From NCBI RefSeq assembly GCF_001493375.1, contig NZ_LN929897.1, positions 704,754 through 768,753 on the forward strand: a stretch of DNA of 64,000 bases, read 5' to 3'. Positions 50,137 to 57,770 of this stretch are shown here, piece by piece (position 1 is the first letter of the stretch; each line of letters begins with the position of its first letter). The notes beneath the pieces were generated by a model. The model was not told the DNA's origin. It ran no database searches and saw nothing but the letters and a program-made list of their open reading frames with translations. The DNA is from Streptomyces specialis. GTDB lineage: Bacteria > Actinomycetota > Actinomycetes > Streptomycetales > Streptomycetaceae. Both the position numbers and the translations under genes were made by a program.

Positions 50137-51391
50137 CACCTTGGCCGAGCAAGCCGTGGCCGTGGCCCGCGCACTTCTGGACCCGGAACGGGTCGCAGCG
50201 GCAGTCCCCCCGCAAGCCGCCGCAACGCTGTCCGACGGCTTGGCAGGCACCGCCCTCCTGCATGCCTGCCTGGCTCATATCGGCCCGGAGTTCACCACCG
50301 CTGCCGCTCGTCACTGGGCAGCCGCCGGCCGCCTGCGCGGCGACGCGCCGCCGAACGGCATCCACACCGGCACCGGTGCCCTGGCCGCGTCCCTGATCAT
50401 CGGCTCCGGCCACCTTCCCGACGCGGACCTCCACCGCGATACGACGAGCAAGGCAACCGCTTGGCTGTCCGCCCGCGCGCAAGGGCTCGCTCGCCACCAG
50501 CGGCGACGCGTGGACGACGACCGGCCGGGCGCCCCGTGGGCCGTGTACGACGCGATCAACGGGCTGGCGGGTATCGGCCGCGTGCTCCTCGCCGCTCGGA
50601 CCGCCGGGCACGGGCAGGCGGCAGAGCCGGGCCTGGCCGCCGTGCTCACCACCCTCACGACTCTCATCCGTACTCGGCACGGTGCCCGGCCCGGCTGGTG
50701 GCTATCGGCCGAAGAGCATCCGGCGCGCGTCAACGCTCCTTCCTCCGGGGCCGCGACCACCGGCCTGGCCCACGGCATCGCCGGTCCCCTCGCCACCCTG
50801 GCCGTGGCACACATCGAAGGCCATGCCGTTCCTGGGCAGGCGGAGGCGATACGCACGGCCGCGCGCTGGCTCCTGGCCCGGCGTGAACCCACTGCGAGCT
50901 GGCCGCCGTTCGTCAGCGGTCACGACCTCGACGCCTCGCCCGTCCGCCGAACGCCCGCCGGCCCGGGAAGGCGCGACGCCTGGTGCTACGGCGCCCCCGG
51001 CATCGGCCGCGCTCTGACTCTCGCCGGGCACGCGCTCAACGATCCCGCTCTGGTCGGCGCCGGACGCACGGCCATCGCTCCGATGGCCGACCGCGATCCC
51101 AGTCGCTGGGACACGGAAGGTCCCACGCTGTGCCATGGCTCGGCCGGAGTGCTCCAAGCCGCCACCAAGGCCGGATGCGAGGCTGTTGCCCGGCTGGCTG
51201 CCGAACACACCGCCGCCTTCTACGACAGCGAGCGTCCGTTCGGGTTCGCACATCTCGAAGCCGGAGCGGCGTTCGACAATCCGGGCTTCCTGACCGGGGC
51301 CGCCGGAACGGCCCTTGCCCTCGCCGACCACGGTGGACTGATTCCCTCAGATCCGGCCGCTTCCTGGGACTGCCTGCTCCTGCTGTCCTGA
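50120..51391 (+). CDS. lanC: lanthionine synthetase C family protein (LanC cyclase)
   Basis: A 423-residue cyclase that joins Cys thiols to Dha/Dhb to form (methyl)lanthionine rings. Zinc ligands are visible: Cys289 in DAWCYGAPGIGRAL, and Cys338-His339 in LCHGSAGVLQAA. The helical toroid repeats are GLAGTALLHACLAHI, GIHTGTGALAASLI, INGLAGIGRVLLAA, GLAHGIAGPLATLA and PGFLTGAAGTALALA. ATG 50120 lies within the end of lanB (17-nt overlap). It is the last gene of the locus; no clear terminator follows. Confidence 0.93.
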   Translation: MSTSSDTLAEQAVAVARALLDPERVAAAVPPQAAATLSDGLAGTALLHACLAHIGPEFTTAAARHWAAAGRLRGDAPPNGIHTGTGALAASLIIGSGHLPDADLHRDTTSKATAWLSARAQGLARHQRRRVDDDRPGAPWAVYDAINGLAGIGRVLLAARTAGHGQAAEPGLAAVLTTLTTLIRTRHGARPGWWLSAEEHPARVNAPSSGAATTGLAHGIAGPLATLAVAHIEGHAVPGQAEAIRTAARWLLARREPTASWPPFVSGHDLDASPVRRTPAGPGRRDAWCYGAPGIGRALTLAGHALNDPALVGAGRTAIAPMADRDPSRWDTEGPTLCHGSAGVLQAATKAGCEAVARLAAEHTAAFYDSERPFGFAHLEAGAAFDNPGFLTGAAGTALALADHGGLIPSDPAASWDCLLLLS

Positions 51392-51567
51392 CGCAGCACG
51401 CCATGGCCCTCCGGGCACGAGAGGTACAGCCACTGCCTCGTCTACCCATCTGACGCTTCCGACGAATACGACAGAGCGGCTGCTGGCTGCCAGGGCGTGC
51501 GCGAGAACTTTCTTTGCCTTTGGCCCTTACCTACCTCCTTCTTCACGTAATCGTTTACGCTTCCGGG

Positions 51568-51930
51568 ATGGACCTTGAATTCGCCAGGGAGTTCGTCGAG
51601 GAGTGGGTCGCCGGGTGGAACTCCCGGGATCTCGATCGCATCCTCGCCCACTACACGGACGACGTCGTCTTCGTCTCGCCGAAGATCACCGAGTTGATCG
51701 GGGAGCCGTCCGGGGTGGTCAGTGGCAAGGGCGCGCTCCGCGACTACTGGGCGGCCGGGTTGCGGCTGCTGCCGGATCTTCACTTCACCGTCGAGGACGT
51801 GCGGGTCTCCGTCGACACCCTCGTCATCAACTACCGCAACGAGAAGGGCCAGGCCGTCTCCGAGGTGCTGACCTTCCGGGACGGGTTGGTCTGTCGCGGT
51901 CTCGGTGCCTACGGTCCGAGTCCGAGCTGA
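51568..51930 (+). CDS. nuclear transport factor 2/SnoaL-like family protein
   Basis: A 120-residue NTF2-fold protein. FAREFVEEWVAGWNSRDLDR and ILAHYTDDVVFVSPKI are the N-terminal helix-strand pattern. GKGALRDYWAAGLRLLPDLH and FRDGLVCRGLGAY complete the cone. Members act as small isomerases, cyclases or binding proteins; there is no basis to choose. ATG 51568 lacks a ribosome-binding site, and TACGCT lies just upstream, so a leaderless message is likely. It lies 176 nt after lanC on the same strand and is probably not part of the lanthipeptide operon. Confidence 0.85.
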   Translation: MDLEFAREFVEEWVAGWNSRDLDRILAHYTDDVVFVSPKITELIGEPSGVVSGKGALRDYWAAGLRLLPDLHFTVEDVRVSVDTLVINYRNEKGQAVSEVLTFRDGLVCRGLGAYGPSPS

Positions 51931-52088
51931 CACGGACGGGCGACGAGGCGAACGGAACTTCGGGAATGCGGGCCGAACACCTTTAGAGCGGCTTTGCCCG
52001 GGGATGAATGGGGTGTCGGGTCATGGCGCGAAGACAGGAGTCTGGTCATGAGCACGATCGCTTTTCGTTCCCGTCGGCGAGGCCAGGG

Positions 52089-52385
52089 ATGAGCGGGGGG
52101 CTGCCGGATCCGGAGCGGTTGGATCAGCGGCAGCTCATCGGGGTCACCTGTGCGCTCTGCGGGCGGTATCTCGGGATCCGGGCGCGCGAGCTGGGGACCG
52201 TCCGGCATGCCCGGTACGGGTACACGTACCGGCTCTGGGGCTGCCTGCCCGAATGCGCCGGGGCCGGGGCCGGGGCCGCCGCCGGGGCCGGGCTCGGCGT
52301 CCCGGGCTCGCTGCCCACGCCCGTGCCCGCGCGGCATCACGCGCCACGGCCGGCCGGTCCGTCGTCCGGTGGCTTCTTCGGCTGA
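52089..52385 (+). CDS. small protein with zinc-type cysteines
   Basis: A 98-residue product. The N-terminal half has LDQRQLIGVTCALCGRYLGI and YGYTYRLWGCLPEC, with two Cys pairs that could bind one zinc. The C-terminal half is a low-complexity AGAGAGAAAGAG stretch and a Pro-rich tail. A longer start at 52023 (MARRQESG) is possible. It resembles small Streptomyces zinc-ribbon proteins of unknown function. It lies 19 nt upstream of the XRE-PPOX gene and is probably co-transcribed with it. Confidence 0.65.
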   Translation: MSGGLPDPERLDQRQLIGVTCALCGRYLGIRARELGTVRHARYGYTYRLWGCLPECAGAGAGAAAGAGLGVPGSLPTPVPARHHAPRPAGPSSGGFFG

Positions 52386-52404
52386 GGCGCGTGATGCTGA
52401 AGGG

Positions 52405-53058
52405 ATGGACGGGCATGTGCACAACCACCGCAGCGACGTCGGGCGGCGCGTCGCGATCCGGCGCGAGCAGCTCGGGCTGAGCCGCGAGGACGTCGCCGAC
52501 CGGGCCGGGGTCGCGCCGCAGTACCTGCGGTATCTGGAGGAGCGGCCCGCCTCGCCCAGCGTCGCGTCGCTCACCCGCGTGGCCAGGGCTCTGGAGACCA
52601 GCGTCGCGGAGCTGACCGGGGCCGAGCCGCCCGTCGCGTCGCCCTGCCCGCCGCCGCACGGCGAGATGGTGCGGCTCGACCCCGGCGAGTGCCACGAGCT
52701 GGCCGCCCGGCACACCGTGGGCCGGGTCGGGGTGACCACGCCCGACGGCCCGGCGATCATTCCCGTGAACTACGCCCTGGTCGACGGAACGGTCGTGTTC
52801 CGCACCATGCCGGGGGCCGGGCCGTCGTTCGCGCCCGACGCGGCGGAGACCGCGTTCGAGATCGACGCCCTGGACGAGGCCCAGGGCGTGGGCTGGAGCG
52901 TGCTGTTCGTCGGTCCGGCCAGGGAAGTCACCGACCCGGAGGAGATCGCCCGGCTGGCCGAGGAGACGCCCACCGAGCCGTGGGCGCCCGGCGAGCGGGA
53001 CCTGTGGGTCCGGCTGCGCCCGGCGCGGGTGACCGGGCGGCGCGTCTACCTGCGCTGA
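52405..53058 (+). CDS. XRE HTH/pyridoxamine 5'-phosphate oxidase-family fusion
   Basis: A 217-residue fusion. Residues 10-65 are an XRE helix-turn-helix (RREQLGLSREDVADRAGVAP, YLRYLEERPASPSVASLTRV). The rest is a PPOX/NimA-type flavin-binding split barrel: LAARHTVGRVGVTTPDGPAI, IPVNYALVDGTVVFRTM, VGWSVLFVGPAREVTDPEE and LWVRLRPARVTGRRVYL. This fusion is common in Streptomyces, often near redox or F420/flavin genes. It may sense a flavin or redox state. ATG 52405 is the only start near the domain; its ribosome-binding site (AAGGG) is unusually close. Confidence 0.88.
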   Translation: MDGHVHNHRSDVGRRVAIRREQLGLSREDVADRAGVAPQYLRYLEERPASPSVASLTRVARALETSVAELTGAEPPVASPCPPPHGEMVRLDPGECHELAARHTVGRVGVTTPDGPAIIPVNYALVDGTVVFRTMPGAGPSFAPDAAETAFEIDALDEAQGVGWSVLFVGPAREVTDPEEIARLAEETPTEPWAPGERDLWVRLRPARVTGRRVYLR

Positions 53059-53129
53059 CGCGGGCCGGACGCGGCGCCGTTTGCGGGCCGGGGGCGCGGG
53101 GGTTCCCATGGAAGGTGGGAAGGAGTGCC

Positions 53130-53834
53130 ATGGTCGACGTGCCGGAGCTGTGGACGTGCCGCGCGGTGGTGTTCGACACCGACGGCGTGATCACCGACTC
53201 GGCGCGGGCGCACGCCGCGGCCTGGAAGGAAGCCTTCGACGTGGTCCCCGGCGTGGACCCGCCGTTCGACGAGCACCGGGACTACCGCCGCCACGTGGAC
53301 GGCCGGGCGCGCCTCGACGGCGCCGCCGCGTTCCTCGCCGCCCGGGGCCTGCCGGCCGATCCCGCGGCCGTGTCCGCCGTCGCGGCCCGCAAGGACGCCG
53401 CCTTCGAGCGGATGCTGGAGGAACGCGGCGTCGACGTGTACCCCGGCACGGTCCGGATGCTGAACGCCCTGCACGGCGCCCGGGTCCCCTGCGCCGCCGT
53501 CTCCGCCTCGCGCCACGCCCGCGATCTGCTGGCGCGGGCGGGCGTCCGTTCGCTGTTCCAGACCCTGGTGGACGGCGAGGACGCGGCGCGGCTCGGGCTG
53601 CCGGGCAAGCCCGATCCGGCGCTGTTCCTGGAGGCGGCGCGGCGGCTGTGCGTGCCGGTGGGGTCGGTGGCGGTCGTCGAGGACGCCCTGGCCGGGGTGG
53701 AGGCGGCCCGGCGCGGCGGGTTCGGGCTGGTGGTGGGTGTGGACCGGTCGGAAGGCCCGGCCGGCGCGGGCGAGTTGCTCGGGCACGGCGCCGATCTCGT
53801 CGTCAACGACCTCGCCGAGCTGCTGGGGAGGTGA
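53130..53834 (+). CDS. pgmB: beta-phosphoglucomutase family HAD hydrolase
   Basis: A 234-residue HAD-superfamily enzyme with the nucleophile and acid/base Asp in VVFDTDGVITDSARAHAAAW, the cap domain, CAAVSASRHARDLL (motif II), GKPDPALFLEAA (motif III Lys) and VVEDALAGVEAARRGGF (motif IV). It converts beta-glucose 1-phosphate to glucose 6-phosphate. ATG 53130 has GGAAGGAG 5 nt upstream. It lies 3 nt before a GH65 phosphorylase gene, which produces beta-glucose 1-phosphate, so the pair forms a complete pathway. Confidence 0.92.
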   Translation: MVDVPELWTCRAVVFDTDGVITDSARAHAAAWKEAFDVVPGVDPPFDEHRDYRRHVDGRARLDGAAAFLAARGLPADPAAVSAVAARKDAAFERMLEERGVDVYPGTVRMLNALHGARVPCAAVSASRHARDLLARAGVRSLFQTLVDGEDAARLGLPGKPDPALFLEAARRLCVPVGSVAVVEDALAGVEAARRGGFGLVVGVDRSEGPAGAGELLGHGADLVVNDLAELLGR

Positions 53835-53837
53835 CCG

Positions 53838-56273
53838 GTGCCGGTGGCCGACTCCGACTGGACCTGGGAGTACGAGGGGTACGACCCGCGCGCCGAACGG
53901 CTGCGGGAGGCGCTGTGCACGCTGGGAAACGGCTACTTCGCGACGCGTGGCGCCGCCCCCGAAACCGTGGCCGGTCCCGCGCACTACCCCGGCACCTACG
54001 CGGCGGGCCTCTACAACCGCCTCACCACCACCCTCGCGGGCCGGCGGCTCCAGCACGAGGACCTGGTCAACCTGCCCAACTGGCTGACGCTGCGCTTTCG
54101 TCCGCACCCCGACGAGGGGCCGGACGGGCAGTGGTTCAGCCCGGACCACGACCCCGGCGCGCTGCTGCGGTACCGGCAGGTCCTCGACCTGCGGCGCGGC
54201 ACGCTGACCCGGCTGCTGCGCCACCGCGACCCGCACGGCCGCCATCTCGGCGTCGAGCAGACCCGGCTCGTCCACATGGAGGACCCGCATCTCGCCGCGC
54301 TGCGGACGACGTTCACCGCCGAGGACTGGTCCGGGACGGTCGAGGTGGAGTCGGCGATCGACGGCATGGTGGGCAACACGGGCGTGGCGCGTTACCGCGA
54401 CCTCGCCGGGCACCACCTCACGGGCATGACGACCGGCGCCGAGGACCCCGACACGGTGTGGCTGCGGTGCCGCACCAGCGACTCGGACACGCGGATCGTC
54501 ATGGCGGCCAGGACGACCAGCGGGGAGTGGGAGGGCGCGGCCGAACGGCGCTGCCGCACCACGGACTTCAGGGCCGCGCACCTGCTGACGCTGCCCGTCG
54601 CGCCCGGCCGGCCGGTCACGGTGGAGAAGACCGTCGCCCTGCACACCTCGCGCGACGCCGCGATCAGCGGCCCCCTGACGGCCGCGCTGTCGCGGGTCCA
54701 ACGCGCGCCGGACTTCGACGGGTTGCTGGAGACCCACGCCGGGGCGTGGGAACAGCTCTGGCGACAGGCCGAGTTGGAGGTGCCGGGCGAGGCGGGGCAC
54801 ATCCTGCGGCTGCACCTGTTCCACCTGCTCCAGACGCTGTCGCCGCGTCACACGCCCGAACTCGACGTCGGGGTACCGGCGCGCGGGCTGCACGGGGAGG
54901 CGTACCGGGGGCACGTGTTCTGGGACGAGCAGTTCGTGCTGCCCTATCTGAACCTGCACTTCCCGGAGTTGTCCAAGTCGCTGCTGATGTACCGCTACCG
55001 GCGGCTGCCGGAGGCGATCCGGCTCGCCGGGGCGGCCGGGTTCGAGGGCGCGATGTACCCCTGGCAGAGCGGCAGCGACGGCCGCGAGGAGACGCCTCGC
55101 ACGCACCTCAACCCGCGCTCGGGGCGCTGGCTGCCGGACAACTCGCGGCTCCAGCATCACGTCGGCTCGGCGGTCGCGTACAACGTGTGGCGGTACGGAC
55201 AGGTCACCGGGGACACGGAGTTCACCCACACCAAGGGCGCGGAGACGCTGTTCCAGATCGCCCGGTTCTGGGCGGACATCGCGCGGTGGGACGACGCGTA
55301 CGAGCGGTACCGCATCCGGGGTGTCGTCGGGCCCGACGAGTACCACGAGGGGTATCCGGGGGCGGCCGAGCCGGGGCTGGACGACAACGCGTACACCAAC
55401 GTCACGGGCGCCTGGGTCCTGGCCCGCGCGCTGGAGCTGGCCCGTACGCTGCCCACCTCACGCCGCCGCGAGCTGTTCGAACGCATCCAACTGCGGCCGG
55501 AAGAGCCGGAGAAGTGGGACGAGGTGTCGCGGCTGCTGCGGGTGCCGTTCCACGAGGGCGTGATCAGCCAGTTCGAGGGGTACGGCGAACTGGCCGAACT
55601 GGACTGGGACGGCTACCGGCGCCGGTACGGGGACATCAGGCGGCTGGACCGCATCCTGGAGTCGGAGGGCGACTCGGCCAACCGTTACCAGGCGTCCAAG
55701 CAGGCGGACGTGCTGATGCTGGGCTATCTGTTCGCGCCGGACGAGCTGCGGGAGGTCTTCGCGCGGCTCGGGCACGGCCTGGACGACGAGATGTGGAACC
55801 GCACCGTCGACTACTACCTGGCCAGGACCAGCCACGGCTCGACGCTCAGCGGCCTGGTGCACGCGTGGGTGCTGGCCCGGGCGCGGCGCGGTGAGGCGTG
55901 GACGCACCTGCGGGAGGCGCTGGCCGGTGACGTCGCGGACCTCCAGGGCGGGACGACCGCCGAGGGCATCCACCTGGGCGCCATGGCGGGCACGCTGGAT
56001 CTGGTGCAACGGGGGCTGACCGGGTTGCGGACGCGGGAGGGCGCGCTGTGGCTGGACCCGGCGCCGGTGCCGGAGCTGTCGGAGTTCGGGTTCTCCGTGC
56101 GGCACCGGGGGATCGGGGTGCGGGTGCGGATGAAGCCGGGACAGCTCTGGGTGGGCGTTCCGGCGTGGGAGGAGACGCCGGTGCCGGTGCGGGTGGTGCT
56201 GGACGGGCTGGCCGTGGACATCGCGCCGGGCGAGCACCGGCTGCTGCCGCTGCGCCCGCCGCGCGGCGACTGA
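53838..56273 (+). CDS. glycoside hydrolase family 65 disaccharide phosphorylase
   Basis: An 811-residue inverting phosphorylase of the maltose/trehalose/kojibiose type. The N-terminal beta-sandwich has ALCTLGNGYFATRGAAPETV and YAAGLYNRL. The (alpha/alpha)6 barrel has GHVFWDEQFVLPYLNLHFPE, AAGFEGAMYPWQSGSDGREE, the catalytic Glu in RGVVGPDEYHEG, and KQADVLMLGYLFA. The phosphate-binding HGSTLSGLVHAWVLARA follows. GTG 53838 has GGGGAGGTGACC upstream. With the adjacent beta-phosphoglucomutase it feeds glucose units to glycolysis without spending ATP. The disaccharide cannot be told by eye. Confidence 0.92.
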   Translation: MPVADSDWTWEYEGYDPRAERLREALCTLGNGYFATRGAAPETVAGPAHYPGTYAAGLYNRLTTTLAGRRLQHEDLVNLPNWLTLRFRPHPDEGPDGQWFSPDHDPGALLRYRQVLDLRRGTLTRLLRHRDPHGRHLGVEQTRLVHMEDPHLAALRTTFTAEDWSGTVEVESAIDGMVGNTGVARYRDLAGHHLTGMTTGAEDPDTVWLRCRTSDSDTRIVMAARTTSGEWEGAAERRCRTTDFRAAHLLTLPVAPGRPVTVEKTVALHTSRDAAISGPLTAALSRVQRAPDFDGLLETHAGAWEQLWRQAELEVPGEAGHILRLHLFHLLQTLSPRHTPELDVGVPARGLHGEAYRGHVFWDEQFVLPYLNLHFPELSKSLLMYRYRRLPEAIRLAGAAGFEGAMYPWQSGSDGREETPRTHLNPRSGRWLPDNSRLQHHVGSAVAYNVWRYGQVTGDTEFTHTKGAETLFQIARFWADIARWDDAYERYRIRGVVGPDEYHEGYPGAAEPGLDDNAYTNVTGAWVLARALELARTLPTSRRRELFERIQLRPEEPEKWDEVSRLLRVPFHEGVISQFEGYGELAELDWDGYRRRYGDIRRLDRILESEGDSANRYQASKQADVLMLGYLFAPDELREVFARLGHGLDDEMWNRTVDYYLARTSHGSTLSGLVHAWVLARARRGEAWTHLREALAGDVADLQGGTTAEGIHLGAMAGTLDLVQRGLTGLRTREGALWLDPAPVPELSEFGFSVRHRGIGVRVRMKPGQLWVGVPAWEETPVPVRVVLDGLAVDIAPGEHRLLPLRPPRGD

Positions 56274-56323
56274 GCCGACGCCGGGGTCGGCCCGGTCCCG
56301 TGCCGCCGGTCGCTCCCGTGCCG

Positions 56324-57214
56324 TCAGTCGTTGTCGTACGGCACGACCGCGACCGGGCAGCGGGCGTGGTGCAGGGCGGCGTGCACGACCGGGCCGACGC
56401 GCATGCCGAGCACCGGGCGGTGCACGCGGCGGCCGACGACGAGCAGCCCGGACCGGAACGCGGCGGCCGTCAGCAGCACCTCGGACGCGTTGCCGGAGCG
56501 CAGGTGCTCCACGACGGGCACGCCGGGGTGGCGCCGCCGCCACGGGTCCAGGGTCTGGGCCAGCTCGCGGCCCTCCAGCTCCTCCAGGTCCCGGCTGCTC
56601 TCCTCCGTCAGGCTGTCGGGCACCTCGGGGCCGAACAGCGACGGCGTGCCCCAGGCCCGGACGGCGCGGACGGCGGCGCCGCGCGTGGCGGCGGTGGTGA
56701 AGGCGAAGTCGAGCAGGGCGTCGGCGGCCGGGCCCAGGTCCTTGAGGGCGACGACGATCTCGTCGCCCTCGTCGGCGCGCTCCTGGGTGCCGGAGCGGAC
56801 GAAGACCATGGGCCGGCTGACGCGGGCCAGGACGGACAGGCCGACCGAGCCGAGCAGGAAGCCGACGAGAGCGCTGTGGCCGCGCGAGCCGATGACCAGC
56901 ATCTCCGCGTCGGCGGCCTTCTCGATCAGGCCCGTGGAGGCGATCTCGGGGACCAGCTCGGTGGTGACGGACACGCCGGGGCGTTCGGCGGCCACCTGGG
57001 CCCGGGTCCTGGCCAGCAGGTCGCGGGCCGCGCCCTCGTCGGGGGTGGGCGGCACATAGACGGGCTCGGTGATCCAGGCGTGCACGAGGTGCAGGGGAGC
57101 GCCGCGGCGCTCCGCCTCCCGCGCCGCCCACCGGGCGGCGGTGGCGCTCTCGGCCGAACCGTCGATGCCGACCGTGATGGGACGGGGAACGGGGCGGGGC
57201 GTGGGGCCGGTCAT
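56324..57214 (-). CDS. universal stress protein, two UspA domains
   Basis: A 296-residue tandem UspA protein. Domain 1 (about 10-145) starts PITVGIDGSAESATAARWAA and ends with the ATP-binding loop VIGSRGHSALVGFLLGSVG...RPMVFVR. Domain 2 (about 150-295) starts DEIVVALKDLGPAADALLDF and ends LLVVGRRVHRPVLGMRVGPV...CPVAVVPY. The second loop is degenerate (RRVHRP), so only domain 1 has the full ATP motif. ATG 57214 has GGAGGGATG upstream. A role in nutrient or oxygen stress is typical of the family. A hairpin (57249-57271) lies just upstream. Confidence 0.9.
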   Translation of the reverse strand: MTGPTPRPVPRPITVGIDGSAESATAARWAAREAERRGAPLHLVHAWITEPVYVPPTPDEGAARDLLARTRAQVAAERPGVSVTTELVPEIASTGLIEKAADAEMLVIGSRGHSALVGFLLGSVGLSVLARVSRPMVFVRSGTQERADEGDEIVVALKDLGPAADALLDFAFTTAATRGAAVRAVRAWGTPSLFGPEVPDSLTEESSRDLEELEGRELAQTLDPWRRRHPGVPVVEHLRSGNASEVLLTAAAFRSGLLVVGRRVHRPVLGMRVGPVVHAALHHARCPVAVVPYDND

Positions 57215-57388
57215 GGGACATCCCTCCGAAAACTTCCGGTATGTCCATTCTCCCGCGTTTCAACCGCGGGAGCGAGGCGTGCCGCCGTCCTCCGTGACCG
57301 TTCGGGGGTGCGGCTCCGCCGGCGTCGCTTCGTCAGGGCAGGGCGTGCGAGGCCGGCGGGGCCGCCGATGGAGGGCCGGGACCGTGAC

Positions 57389-57413
57389 GGCCCTCCCCGG
57401 GAGGGGGAGGGCC
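57389..57413. terminator. hairpin terminator downstream of nirD
   Basis: GGCCCTCCCC (57389-57398) pairs with the G-rich arm at 57403-57413. It lies 19 nt past the nirD stop in the minus direction, before the universal stress gene. Confidence 0.7.
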
Positions 57414-57431
57414 GGCGGCTCCCGGCGGGGC

Positions 57432-57770
57432 TCAGCGGCTGCGGGTGGCGTACACCGGGACCGCCTTTTCGGGGTCCGGGTCGTCCAGGCAGCGGCCCGT
57501 CGTCAGGTCGAAGCGCTGCTTCAGCAGCGGCGACGCCACGAACGGCATGCCCTCGTTGCCCGTCGAGCCGATCAGACCGCGGGAGAGCACATAGGCGCCG
57601 GTGAACGGGTCACGATTGCCGATCGCGTAGGTCCGGCCGTGCCGGTCGAGGAACACCGCGGCCTGCCGGCCGTCCGGCAGCAGCGCCGCCACCCCGCGCC
57701 CCGGCGTCAACTCGGCCAGTCCGCACACCGGGACCCACTCGTCGCCCGTCAACTGGACTTCCACCTTCAT
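57432..57770 (-). CDS. nirD: nitrite reductase (NADH) small subunit NirD
   Basis: A 112-residue Rieske-fold protein: EWVPVCGLAELTPGRGVAAL, DRHGRTYAIGNRDPFTGAYV, LSRGLIGSTG and PLLKQRFDLTTGRCLDDPD. The Rieske iron-sulfur Cys/His ligands are absent, as is usual in many NirD proteins. Its ATG overlaps the nirB stop (ATGA), so the subunits are made together. It is needed for assimilatory NADH-dependent reduction of nitrite to ammonium. Confidence 0.93.
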   Translation of the reverse strand: MKVEVQLTGDEWVPVCGLAELTPGRGVAALLPDGRQAAVFLDRHGRTYAIGNRDPFTGAYVLSRGLIGSTGNEGMPFVASPLLKQRFDLTTGRCLDDPDPEKAVPVYATRSR

